Shown: positions 22,762-30,794 of the stretch, one piece after another
Numbering within the stretch: position 1 is the first letter of the stretch
How the letters are laid out: the number at the start of each line of letters is the position of its first letter
NCBI GenBank assembly: GCA_937125395.1
Contig: CAKZLI010000054.1
Span: 124,001-188,000 of the forward strand
Origin: an uncultured Glaciecola sp.
GTDB lineage: Bacteria > Pseudomonadota > Gammaproteobacteria > Enterobacterales > Alteromonadaceae
DNA length: 64,000 bases
Reading direction: 5' to 3'
Notes under the pieces: generated by a model
The model's database searches: none
What the model was told of the DNA's origin: nothing
What the model saw: the letters and a program-made list of their open reading frames with translations, nothing else
Position numbers and translations under genes: made by a program

Positions 22762-23952
22762 TCAGCGCCCAAGCGCCGCGTTAATTTGTGCAAGTTGAGC
22801 AAGTTGTAATTGTGGCTTAATGGCTGCACCTTGATACCCCTGTGCAATAATGGCTTGCACATTGACCTGTTGAATGGCAGTCACGCAGGCATGGATTAAG
22901 CTAGGGTCAAATGCCGTTGGCTCAGTCACCTTTGTAGCCGGAGTCGGTTTGGCACATTGTAGTGCGCTTATACTCAAGCAAATTCGCTCAGGGCGTCGCA
23001 AAACATCAAACTGCTGTAATACCCGCAAAATATCTTCACTTGGCAAAGTATGCCAACGCATGAGTGCAGCATGATGCGTATGCGTGAGTAAAATACAATC
23101 TTGCACCAAATTAGGTAAAGGCAATGCTGCGCACCAACGCTTTACATCGGCTAATGGAGTGGCAAGCGTGACAGCACATGTCATAACGGCAAGCTGAGCT
23201 TCGGAGGATAACTCTACGCCACCCTCTTCCTCGCCAAGCTGTGGCAATGATGGCAGCTGTAGCGGTGTCTTTGCATGTGGCAATATACTCGCAAGGCACA
23301 GATCACTAAACCAAGGGGTAAGACATTGCGCTTGGTTAAGCACATCAAAATACGCCATGGGCGAAGCCTCTAGTAACGCACGGGCGGTTTCTTGCCAAAC
23401 ACGTGGGGCTGATAACGCGGTTAATTCACCGCTGTGTCCAATGGCTTGTAATAAGCTCAATGTCTCAGGGGCAATAGCAAAGCCATAGCTGTGATAGCGA
23501 GCCATAAACCGAGCAACACGGAGTACCCGCAAAGGATCTTCGACAAACGCTGGTGACACATGTCGAAACACGCGTTGCGCTAGATCGGCTTGCCCATGAT
23601 AAGGGTCAATAATGGCTGCATTAGGTAGCACATTGCCATGCTCATCGACCTCAATAGCCATTGCATTAATGGTCAAATCACGACGTGATAGATCCTCTTC
23701 CAACGTCACATGCGTATCGGTACAAAAACTAAAACCACCATAACCACTCCCGGTTTTTCGTTCAACCCGAGCAAGTGCATATTCAGCTTGGCTATGTGGA
23801 TGTAAAAACACCGGAAAATCTTTGCCTACTGGGACAAAACCTTGTGCGGTTAAATGCTCAGCCGTCGCGCCCACCACAACATAATCGCGGTCTTTAATCG
23901 GACGTTCTAAGAGGGTATCGCGCACTGCGCCACCAACTAAATAAATTTGCAT
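22762..23952 (-). CDS. cca: CCA tRNA nucleotidyltransferase
   Basis: 396 residues. Nucleotidyltransferase core: LVGGAVRD (about 5-12), the RDY/DRDYVVV catalytic carboxylates, RRDLTINAMA, and EDPLRVLRVARF. It adds or repairs the 3' CCA of tRNAs. The E. coli enzyme has a C-terminal HD phosphohydrolase domain; no HD pair is visible here, and the C-terminal 200 residues are divergent with an acidic insert (GEEEGGVE, about 241-248). First gene of the cca-srmB-rdgB-hemW run. Confidence 0.93.
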   Translation of the reverse strand: MQIYLVGGAVRDTLLERPIKDRDYVVVGATAEHLTAQGFVPVGKDFPVFLHPHSQAEYALARVERKTGSGYGGFSFCTDTHVTLEEDLSRRDLTINAMAIEVDEHGNVLPNAAIIDPYHGQADLAQRVFRHVSPAFVEDPLRVLRVARFMARYHSYGFAIAPETLSLLQAIGHSGELTALSAPRVWQETARALLEASPMAYFDVLNQAQCLTPWFSDLCLASILPHAKTPLQLPSLPQLGEEEGGVELSSEAQLAVMTCAVTLATPLADVKRWCAALPLPNLVQDCILLTHTHHAALMRWHTLPSEDILRVLQQFDVLRRPERICLSISALQCAKPTPATKVTEPTAFDPSLIHACVTAIQQVNVQAIIAQGYQGAAIKPQLQLAQLAQINAALGR

Positions 23953-24131
23953 AAGCCGTTATACTTCATTCAACTAACCAATAAGATATCGCCATTATGC
24001 CTATGATCAGTTGATGATCAATAGCAACAATGCATGTTTTCATTGATTATGTGGTTTAAGGCTTTGACATCTTCAGCGAAGCTGTTTAGCTTATACTCAT
24101 AATAAAAAAATTTTATCGACGAGTGTGGACC

Positions 24132-25049
24132 ATGTACCTGTCTTACTTTGGGCTATCGGATAACCCATTTTCAATCGCACCTAACCCCGCATATTTGTAT
24201 ATGAGTGCACGGCATAAAGAAGCACTTGCGCATCTTAATTTTGGTTTACGTGAAAGCGGTGGTTTTGTTATGCTGACAGGCGAAGTGGGCACAGGTAAAA
24301 CAACCGTATCTAGGAAACTATTGCAACAACTGCCAGACAATACTCAAGTCGCTATGATTTTGAACCCAACGTTATCGGCACTTGAATTACTTGCTACAGT
24401 CTGTGACGAACTTAATATTGTTTATGAACATGAGCGCAGTAGTTTAAAGTACTTTACTGATTTGATTCTTGGGCATCTAGCTAAAAATCATAATCAACAT
24501 ATCAATACCGTACTGATCATTGATGAAGCACAACATTTGTTACCCGAGGTGTTAGAACAATTACGACTGCTCACTAATTTAGAAACACATCGTGAAAAAC
24601 TCCTCAAGATCGTTTTAATTGGACAGCCGGAATTACAAACATTACTCAAGCGCAATGAACTACGTCAATTAGCTCAAAGGATCACAGCACGTTATCATCT
24701 ATTGCCACTTAATGAGAATGAGGTAAAACAATACATCGCCCATCGTTTAAGTGTCGCACATGGTGATATTAGTATCTTTGCACCCGCGACCATCAAAACA
24801 GTGTTTCAGATTACCGCAGGGATCCCCAGAGTCATCAATTTATTGTGCGACCGCGCCTTAACCCTGAGTTTTACTAAGCAATCACCCATTGTACCAAAAT
24901 ACCTATTTATCGCTGCTGCAAATCAAATTTTGGGAGAGGATGTGGTAGAACAACGTATCGCTCTGCCCCATCAGTGGTTAAAAATAGGCTGTTTATTACT
25001 CGCGCTAGGCATTGGCTTCGGTCTTGGAGGTGGATATGATTTCATCTGA
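24132..25049 (+). CDS. GspA/ExeA-like AAA ATPase with membrane tail
   Basis: 305 residues from the ATG at 24132 (an in-frame GTG at 24123 is less likely, since family members start MYLxxFGL). Walker A GEVGTGKTT near 50-58 and Walker B IIDEAQHL near 129-136, then a sensor region GIPRVIN; a hydrophobic segment near 283-303 at the very C-terminus. ExeA/GspA ATPases act with GspB in inserting the type II secretin through peptidoglycan; MshM-type relatives serve MSHA pili. This protein lacks the peptidoglycan-binding extension of full ExeA. Overlaps the next gene by 14 nt. No other gsp or msh genes are nearby. Confidence 0.82.
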   Translation: MYLSYFGLSDNPFSIAPNPAYLYMSARHKEALAHLNFGLRESGGFVMLTGEVGTGKTTVSRKLLQQLPDNTQVAMILNPTLSALELLATVCDELNIVYEHERSSLKYFTDLILGHLAKNHNQHINTVLIIDEAQHLLPEVLEQLRLLTNLETHREKLLKIVLIGQPELQTLLKRNELRQLAQRITARYHLLPLNENEVKQYIAHRLSVAHGDISIFAPATIKTVFQITAGIPRVINLLCDRALTLSFTKQSPIVPKYLFIAAANQILGEDVVEQRIALPHQWLKIGCLLLALGIGFGLGGGYDFI

Positions 25050-26025
25050 TCACACTCCTAATCTTCCGTCAAATCAACGATTAATCTCTATCGATGCATT
25101 GCAACCTGGTATGTATATTGTTGCTATACAGACCCAAAATGGCCCGATTAACATCCGTAAATCAGGATTGGTCAAAAGCCATGATATGGTCAAAGGGTTA
25201 ACCGAAATGGGCGTACAAACACTCATTATTGATGTGGATAACTCGATGGATTTAGCACCTGAGTATCAAGTCAGTAATGCGATGTCGGATCAATTTAATC
25301 GCAGCTTATTTTTACCCACGTTACAAGCACTGCCCTCTCCATTTTCGGCGATACGTAAACAAATCTTACACTATACCAGTGTCATTGTGATTGGTTTATG
25401 TATCGGATATAGCATTGCATACACCTTATCGTTCATGCCACAAAGACCTGCTGTACCAGTAGTAGCGGATACAACAATAGTGAACAACGATGAGGTAGAT
25501 ATTGTATCGAATGAGGATATCATCGCGATGCCTTTAGTGCCTGAAAAAATAGAAGAACCACCCGCTGCAATAATTACAGAGACCATTCAATCAACAACTG
25601 AAGTGACACAAGCACCAGCGGTAGATATTCAAGCCCCCATTTCAGAGTCTCTATCAGAACAAGATATATCGCCGGAGGTAGCAGCCAAAGTGAATCAAGC
25701 AGTGGCTGCTTTAGGTGGGATAGAGCAACTCTCCAGTCTTGATTCAACACCCAGTGAACCAACAACAACGGTAAGCATCGTTGATAATATTATGGGCGTT
25801 GCAGAACTGCCAGAACGGATATTATTGCAATTGCCAGCGATGATCTTTACAGCGCATATGTATAGTTCAAATGATGCGGATCGTTGGGTCAGAGTGAATA
25901 ATCGACGGTTAAGTGAAGGGGGGCGAATTGATAATAATTTGCGCATCGTCACGATTGCCCCTCAACATGTTATATTGGCGTTTGGCGATACGCAATTTAA
26001 AATGGCAGCGTTAACGGATTGGTAA
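25036..26025 (+). CDS. GspB-like protein with N-terminal DUF3391-like domain
   Basis: 329 residues from ATG at 25036, which has GGAGG 5 nt upstream. Domain order: a cytoplasmic segment at about 14-67 resembling DUF3391 (pattern ID-L-PGMYIV ... SGLVKSHDMVKGLTEMGVQTLIID), a membrane helix at about 112-134, a Pro/Thr/Glu-rich periplasmic linker (about 135-245), and a C-terminal segment (about 247-329) with the look of the type II secretion GspB periplasmic domain (LPAMIFTAHMYSS, VRVNNRRLSEGGRI, ILAFGDTQFKM). DUF3391 normally precedes HD-GYP phosphodiesterases. Coupled to the ATPase upstream, so the two probably form one complex. Domain calls are by eye. Confidence 0.7.
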   Translation: MISSDHTPNLPSNQRLISIDALQPGMYIVAIQTQNGPINIRKSGLVKSHDMVKGLTEMGVQTLIIDVDNSMDLAPEYQVSNAMSDQFNRSLFLPTLQALPSPFSAIRKQILHYTSVIVIGLCIGYSIAYTLSFMPQRPAVPVVADTTIVNNDEVDIVSNEDIIAMPLVPEKIEEPPAAIITETIQSTTEVTQAPAVDIQAPISESLSEQDISPEVAAKVNQAVAALGGIEQLSSLDSTPSEPTTTVSIVDNIMGVAELPERILLQLPAMIFTAHMYSSNDADRWVRVNNRRLSEGGRIDNNLRIVTIAPQHVILAFGDTQFKMAALTDW

Positions 26026-26047
26026 GCTGCCGGCTTAAATTGTATAG

Positions 26048-26530
26048 CTATGTTAGTTCGTTGCTTTCATCCACATGTACTTGCAATGCTTCGAGTTGTT
26101 TCTTGGCAGCGGCTTTATCCGTGGTATCGTAAATCATCATTGAAATATAATCGACAGCACCAGTGGCAGAGGTTAACGGAGAAATTGCAATATTCTGATA
26201 CATAAAATCCTCCGTGCCGGTAATAGGCCGATAATTAGCAAATTTAAATAGATACGGACGTTGTTCCCAGGTCATAAAACTTCGAATTTTTAAAGCAAAC
26301 ACGGCGTTGGTTTTTTGCGAAAACCATGTTTGATTGATATCTGGGTTGATTGCAAAAATGGAGTGTCCTTTTGCATCTGCGGCAGTTAGCCCACTGTGTG
26401 ATTCCATAAAATCATTCCACATATGTATCTTAAATTCACGATCTAAGACCACAATACCCACATCAACCGTTTGTAACATATCCATCATCCAATGAAACTC
26501 TAATACATCATCTAGGGCTGATTTACTCAT
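26048..26530 (-). CDS. PAS-domain protein
   Basis: 160 residues, one PAS fold and little else. VDVGIVVLDREFKIHMWNDFMESHSGLTAADAKGHSIFAI-type sequence (about 22-62) is the PAS N-cap and core, and a PAC-like part ends at about 145 in MMIYDTTDKAAAKKQLEAL, a helical linker. There is no output domain, so it probably signals by protein contact. Its start overlaps the stop of the receiver-CheC gene (ATGA), so the two are translationally coupled and likely act together. Ligand or cofactor cannot be told from the sequence. Confidence 0.85.
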   Translation of the reverse strand: MSKSALDDVLEFHWMMDMLQTVDVGIVVLDREFKIHMWNDFMESHSGLTAADAKGHSIFAINPDINQTWFSQKTNAVFALKIRSFMTWEQRPYLFKFANYRPITGTEDFMYQNIAISPLTSATGAVDYISMMIYDTTDKAAAKKQLEALQVHVDESNELT

Positions 26531-27522
26531 GTATTTTCCTCTAATAAATGGGCGAGTTTTTTATTCATTACGGTCATTGAGTCTTCGGTAAACAATAAGA
26601 TCAAATCGCATTGCACATCGAAACCCTCAATCCCGTAGCTCAGTTCAATCGCGAGTGTTTTACGCCATTTGTTTTGATTTTGGTTGATCAATTCATTGAC
26701 GTTACGATGTTGACCTAAGACTATCGGTTGTCCTTGGCGCAACGACAGGTCCAGCTGCTGCCCAATCCCACTTAAACAAGTACCAATCAAAATACTCGCG
26801 GCATCCATCAACACTTCTAGTTGTATCTGGTCATCGACAGCTTCGGTAATATTGAGGATTTTGGCGACATCACCAAATGATGAATCCGATAAGATACATA
26901 CCGCTTCACCACTCACCCCACCACCAATAAAGCCTTGGCACACAGCAGTTACTTGTTCATGTTTTTCGATGTCTTTGAGCATCATGTGTAACTCTGACAC
27001 TTCGATTAAATTGACATTGGGAATAGGTAATTTGACGAACACATTCATGATCCGAGCTAAGTGATCACCAGCCTGCCCCATCGCAATATTGGTTATTTCT
27101 TGATAACAATCCCGCACACTATAAGGTAATGAGGACTCGATGAGTTCGTCGCTCACGTTGAGCAGGTCGTGTTGTTTTAGAACCGCTTGTAGTTGACCTG
27201 GGTTAACCGGTTTTTGGATAAAATCAATCGCCCCCAACGCTTTGACACGCTCATGCGCTGCGGGTTGGATATCGCCGGAGATGATGACTACTTTTGATTG
27301 AATCGCGCTGGTTTGAATCGCTTCAAGCGTCTGATAACCATCCATTATCGGCATATTCAGATCAAGCAACAGCAATTGACCTTTACCTTTGTTTAGCTGG
27401 TCAATGGCATCCTCACCATGTTTGGCAAAATGCACTTGCACATCCCAATCTTGTGGTAAGCATTTGGCAACTTGTTTTCTGGCGACGAGCGAATCGTCAC
27501 ATATCAATACAGACAAAGACAT
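26527..27522 (-). CDS. Response regulator with CheC/CheX-type phosphatase domain
   Basis: 331 residues. Receiver domain 1-120: acidic pair Asp9/Asp10, phospho-acceptor Asp54 in LLLDLNMP, Ser82 and Lys104. From about 138 a CheC-like domain: the active-site signature Asp/Ser-x3-Glu-x2-Asn-x22-Pro is met exactly by Asp138, Glu142, Asn145 and Pro168. A second copy is degenerate: Glu236, Asp240, Ser243, Pro266 (spacing kept, Glu and Asn lost). CheC-type enzymes dephosphorylate CheY-P, so the protein may dephosphorylate its own or a partner receiver. Followed by the coupled PAS gene. Confidence 0.88.
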   Translation of the reverse strand: MSLSVLICDDSLVARKQVAKCLPQDWDVQVHFAKHGEDAIDQLNKGKGQLLLLDLNMPIMDGYQTLEAIQTSAIQSKVVIISGDIQPAAHERVKALGAIDFIQKPVNPGQLQAVLKQHDLLNVSDELIESSLPYSVRDCYQEITNIAMGQAGDHLARIMNVFVKLPIPNVNLIEVSELHMMLKDIEKHEQVTAVCQGFIGGGVSGEAVCILSDSSFGDVAKILNITEAVDDQIQLEVLMDAASILIGTCLSGIGQQLDLSLRQGQPIVLGQHRNVNELINQNQNKWRKTLAIELSYGIEGFDVQCDLILLFTEDSMTVMNKKLAHLLEENT

Positions 27523-27604
27523 AATAGGTAATCATATACTGGTTTAAGTAATGATTTATCGGCGTCAATGTGTGAGATTTGAGTGACCAGTGAGGATAAA
27601 GTCG

Positions 27605-27934
27605 TTATAAAATACTAGCTGGATGCATTTTTATAAACAACGGGCTGTTGACCTTGCTGTAGTCAATTTTATATTCTTTGGCATTGATAGTTTGGATAAA
27701 TAATAAGATCTTTTCATCTCCAAATACTTCTACCGAACTGATGTCAATTAATATCATGCCTTGCATCTTTGCTTCTCGTTTCGTTTGCGGAATAGCATCA
27801 CTGTATTCAGACACGCCTGTATGAGTGACAAGTAGCGCAGGGTGTTCAACGCCATTAATGATCAACAAATCGTATTTGCGTACTTTATGAATAATCGTAT
27901 TACGACCACTGAGTAAAAAAGGACTTTCGAGCAT
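27605..27934 (-). CDS. Uncharacterised 109-residue protein
   Basis: Start taken at ATG 27934, which has GGAG 8 nt upstream; an in-frame ATG at 27973 lacks one. No family recognised. The chain is mostly alternating hydrophobic and charged residues suggesting beta strands (KYDLLIINGVEHPALLVTHTGV, then MQGMILIDISSVEVFG), with no signal peptide or membrane helix. It stands between the receiver-CheC gene and the tRNA and is transcribed away from the tRNA. An 82-bp gap separates it from the receiver-CheC gene, so co-transcription is possible but not shown. Confidence 0.65.
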   Translation of the reverse strand: MLESPFLLSGRNTIIHKVRKYDLLIINGVEHPALLVTHTGVSEYSDAIPQTKREAKMQGMILIDISSVEVFGDEKILLFIQTINAKEYKIDYSKVNSPLFIKMHPASIL

Positions 27935-28052
27935 AGGTAAAACTCCATTGAATTGGTCACCTTCACGAAGCATAAAGGTGTAATATTGAGTACCTAATTA
28001 TCGGCTAAAAACAATGAAACTTAAAAAAAGTTGTTTAGTCTTAAAAGTATAG

Positions 28053-28081
28053 ATGACATTTAATAAAAAAGTGCTTATACT
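28053..28081 (+). promoter_or_regulatory. tRNA promoter with GC-rich discriminator
   Basis: ATGACA (28053-28058), a 17-nt spacer, TATACT (28076-28081), then GCGCCTCGC. The GC-rich discriminator is typical of stringently controlled stable-RNA promoters. The tRNA begins about 40 nt after the predicted start. Confidence 0.8.
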
Positions 28082-28128
28082 GCGCCTCGCATTTATCTAA
28101 TACAATGTTTCAACATCAGCAACAATAT

Positions 28129-28205
28129 GGCCCCTTAGCTCAGTTGGTTAGAGCATACGACTCATAATCGTCAGGTCCCCTGTTCGAGTCAGGGAGGGGC
28201 CACCA
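28129..28205 (+). tRNA. tRNA with CAU anticodon, probably tRNA-Ile2
   Basis: 77 nt with encoded CCA. Acceptor GGCCCCT/AGGGGCC (7 bp), D arm GCTC/GAGC, anticodon loop CTCATAA with CAT at 28163-28165, T arm CCCTG-TTCGAGT-CAGGG. The GGCCCC acceptor and the D-arm region match the minor isoleucine tRNA (ileX type, C34 turned to lysidine by TilS) better than elongator tRNA-Met, which usually starts GGCTACG. The top pair of the anticodon stem (27-43) is a T-C mismatch. Isoacceptor identity is inferred. Confidence 0.9.
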
Positions 28206-28371
28206 TTTTTCTTCTTATTTATTTTTCAATTTACTTACCTTAAATAATCAGGGTATCATTCAACAAGATACTCCCAAGCAGTCTCAAAAAAAAATCATGC
28301 TATTTTATTCGAGCTTAATTTGATGTTTAGCGTATATATAATTAACAATCACACTATTTAGAAGCACAGTA

Positions 28372-29190
28372 ATGGATTTAGTATTTTTTGATCTAGACGG
28401 GACCTTGCTAAATGGCTCCTCTTCGCTATCGCAATTTACCTTAGATACCCTCAGTCGAATGAACTCGAAAGGTATTGCCTATACGGTCGCCACAGGTAGG
28501 ACGATGTTATCCGCGCGTCCGATTTTGGAGGGACAGTTTTTATCGCTGCCGCATATCTACAACAATGGGGTGACCCTTTGGGATCCTAAGCACCAAAGCA
28601 TCGAATTTGAAAATTTACTTACCGAAAATGAAATTAATTTGATATTAACCATGGCGCTTGAACACAATATTACGCCATTTGTTAATACCGTAGAAAAACA
28701 TCATCATGTGATTTACCACAGCACGCCACAGCATCATATTGAAAAGGAGCTTATCAATACATATTTTGCTCGTTCAAAGGCCACGTTACTACCGTTAAAT
28801 ACATTGGCTCATGATAGACCGGTAACGAACATCAGTATGATTGGTGAAAACACTCATATTGAGAAAATGTGGACACAACTTAACCAGCATCCTCTTATCA
28901 TCGCTTATTCAGGCCCAGCTCATGAGGGCAAGGAGTATAGTTGGATGGATGTGCATCATTGCTTTGCCAATAAAGGCGCTGCGGTACAAAAATTACGCGA
29001 TGAATTAGGCGCCACAAATGTAATCTGCTTTGGCGATAGTGATAATGATTTAAGTATGTTTGAAATCGCTGATGAATGTTATGCACCTGACAATGCCAAG
29101 GACTTTATTAAACATAAAGCCACCAAGGTCATTGGGCATAATCATGATGATGGTGTTGCTAAGTTTTTGACAGAACGTTTTGCTTTGTGA
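28372..29190 (+). CDS. HAD-superfamily phosphatase, Cof type
   Basis: 272 residues. Motif I FFDLDGTLL gives nucleophile Asp7 and Asp9; a large type IIB cap lies between about 85 and 190; motif III lysine is in NKGAAVQKL and motif IV in CFGDSDNDLSMF. This is the YidA/YbhA-like group that dephosphorylates sugar phosphates, flavin or pyridoxal phosphates; the substrate cannot be told. Its TGA overlaps the GTG of the kinase gene. Confidence 0.9.
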   Translation: MDLVFFDLDGTLLNGSSSLSQFTLDTLSRMNSKGIAYTVATGRTMLSARPILEGQFLSLPHIYNNGVTLWDPKHQSIEFENLLTENEINLILTMALEHNITPFVNTVEKHHHVIYHSTPQHHIEKELINTYFARSKATLLPLNTLAHDRPVTNISMIGENTHIEKMWTQLNQHPLIIAYSGPAHEGKEYSWMDVHHCFANKGAAVQKLRDELGATNVICFGDSDNDLSMFEIADECYAPDNAKDFIKHKATKVIGHNHDDGVAKFLTERFAL

Positions 29191-30794
29191 TTAATCATCA
29201 TCACTTCATGAATTCTCGAATTAGCAAAGAGGTAGGCATTCATTTCAGTGTGTTCGCTTTAGTTTGTCTATGCCAATTCATGCTATTTACTGTGTCATTT
29301 GGTTACTCGGTATTACCTGGCTTTACAATATGGTATTTCCCCCTTGGCTTTCATTTTATCCTGTTTTTACGGCTTCCATATCGATTTTGGGTCACCGCTA
29401 TACTCGCACTGTCATTCGGTGGTGGCCTCACAATGCAATATCAAGGCTCTGTGTATTATGAATCCACGACTCATTTTATACTTTCAATGACCTTTGCTAT
29501 TCATACGTTACCCGTTATCTACCTTGCTCGACTAAAGCACTGCAAACAACAACTGTTTACGTTAAAAAGCATTGTCACTTTAGTGTTATTTGGATTGTTA
29601 ACTCGGCTTGGAAATATCGGATTTCACTTACTATCTGATACGTCAGTCTACGACAAGGTGCCACTGGATGAGCGTCTTTCTGTATTTTTACAACATAACA
29701 TCGCCGCTTACCCAGGGATTTTATTTGCGATTACCGCGTTTCTTATTTTTGAAGGATTTCGTCAAAAGCGTTATTTGTTTAATTCAATCCCTTGGTTATT
29801 GGTTAGTCAATTACTAGTAGTATTAACGATATCAATAATAACGTTATTTTATGTATCCCCATTAACCCAACAGCTTTTGAGCATACTATTATTTTTGCCC
29901 ATAATATGGTGTGGTTACCGATTTAATTGGTTAGGTAGTCTATGCTGCGCATTATGGGTAAACAGCCTATTATTGATCCTTTTATACCGGACAGAACCTG
30001 AGTTGTTAGTCACTTTTCAATCGTATATTGTCGCGTATTTTTTGATTGGTTTAATTACCGCAGGATTACAATTAGAGCATCGCCGTTCCCGAAAGGCATT
30101 GACGAAAAAACGACTCGCACTTAAGGCAAAGCATACTTCGTTGCTGCAATCCCAGAAAGAACTGCAAGCACTAGCACTGCAAATTGTGACCTTACAAGAA
30201 TCCGAAAAAAAGAACCTTTCACAAGAATTACATGACGATGTTGGACAAAACATTACAGCACTAAACTTATCAATATCGTTACTAAAAAAACAACACCTGT
30301 TGAGCGAATTTGATCCTGAGGTGATTAACAACATTAGCGCCATGTCCAATAAGATTTATGGCAATGCGTATGAATTAATGCACTGGCTTCGTCCCCGCTC
30401 AATCGATGACTTAGGATTAGAAAAGACGTTGACTGAGTTGTTTTTTACTTCTCGATTACAAGCACATGGCATTGTTTATCACCCTAAGATAGAGACGGAT
30501 GTGAATGCCCTTGCTGAAATATATAAGACAACAATCTTCCGAATTGTTCAAGAGTGCATTCAAAATGTCATTCAACACAGTCAATGTAGTGATTGCTATC
30601 TGGAGATAACAGCTATTGCACATTCAATCGACATTCGATTCTATGATAACGGAGTCGGTATCTGTGAAGGTGAATTATCCAAGCCATTTACTCAGGGGTT
30701 GTTTACCTTACAAAATTATGTGATGGCATTGAACGGCACTGTAAAGATCAGCAATAACAATGGAGCTTATATTCATGTCCAGCTTCCAAAATAA
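29187..30794 (+). CDS. MASE1-like membrane sensor histidine kinase (NarX/UhpB type)
   Basis: 535 residues if it starts at GTG 29187 (GTGA overlap with the phosphatase stop); ATG 29208 is an alternative. N-terminal 290 residues form about eight membrane segments with the FPLGFHFILFLRLPYRFW pattern of MASE1. A coiled coil (about 295-345) leads to a HisKA_3 dimer/phospho-acceptor helix with His349 in ELHDDVGQ, then a HATPase domain with an N box (VQECIQNVIQHS) and DNGVGI. This kinase class phosphorylates NarL-type regulators, but none is encoded nearby. The next gene is a related, altered copy. Confidence 0.88.
   Translation: MINHHHFMNSRISKEVGIHFSVFALVCLCQFMLFTVSFGYSVLPGFTIWYFPLGFHFILFLRLPYRFWVTAILALSFGGGLTMQYQGSVYYESTTHFILSMTFAIHTLPVIYLARLKHCKQQLFTLKSIVTLVLFGLLTRLGNIGFHLLSDTSVYDKVPLDERLSVFLQHNIAAYPGILFAITAFLIFEGFRQKRYLFNSIPWLLVSQLLVVLTISIITLFYVSPLTQQLLSILLFLPIIWCGYRFNWLGSLCCALWVNSLLLILLYRTEPELLVTFQSYIVAYFLIGLITAGLQLEHRRSRKALTKKRLALKAKHTSLLQSQKELQALALQIVTLQESEKKNLSQELHDDVGQNITALNLSISLLKKQHLLSEFDPEVINNISAMSNKIYGNAYELMHWLRPRSIDDLGLEKTLTELFFTSRLQAHGIVYHPKIETDVNALAEIYKTTIFRIVQECIQNVIQHSQCSDCYLEITAIAHSIDIRFYDNGVGICEGELSKPFTQGLFTLQNYVMALNGTVKISNNNGAYIHVQLPK

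Noticed and set aside
28129..28205. Elongator tRNA-Met as identity of the CAU tRNA
   Set aside because: Not excluded, but the GGCCCC acceptor stem fits tRNA-Ile2 better; kept as an alternative.
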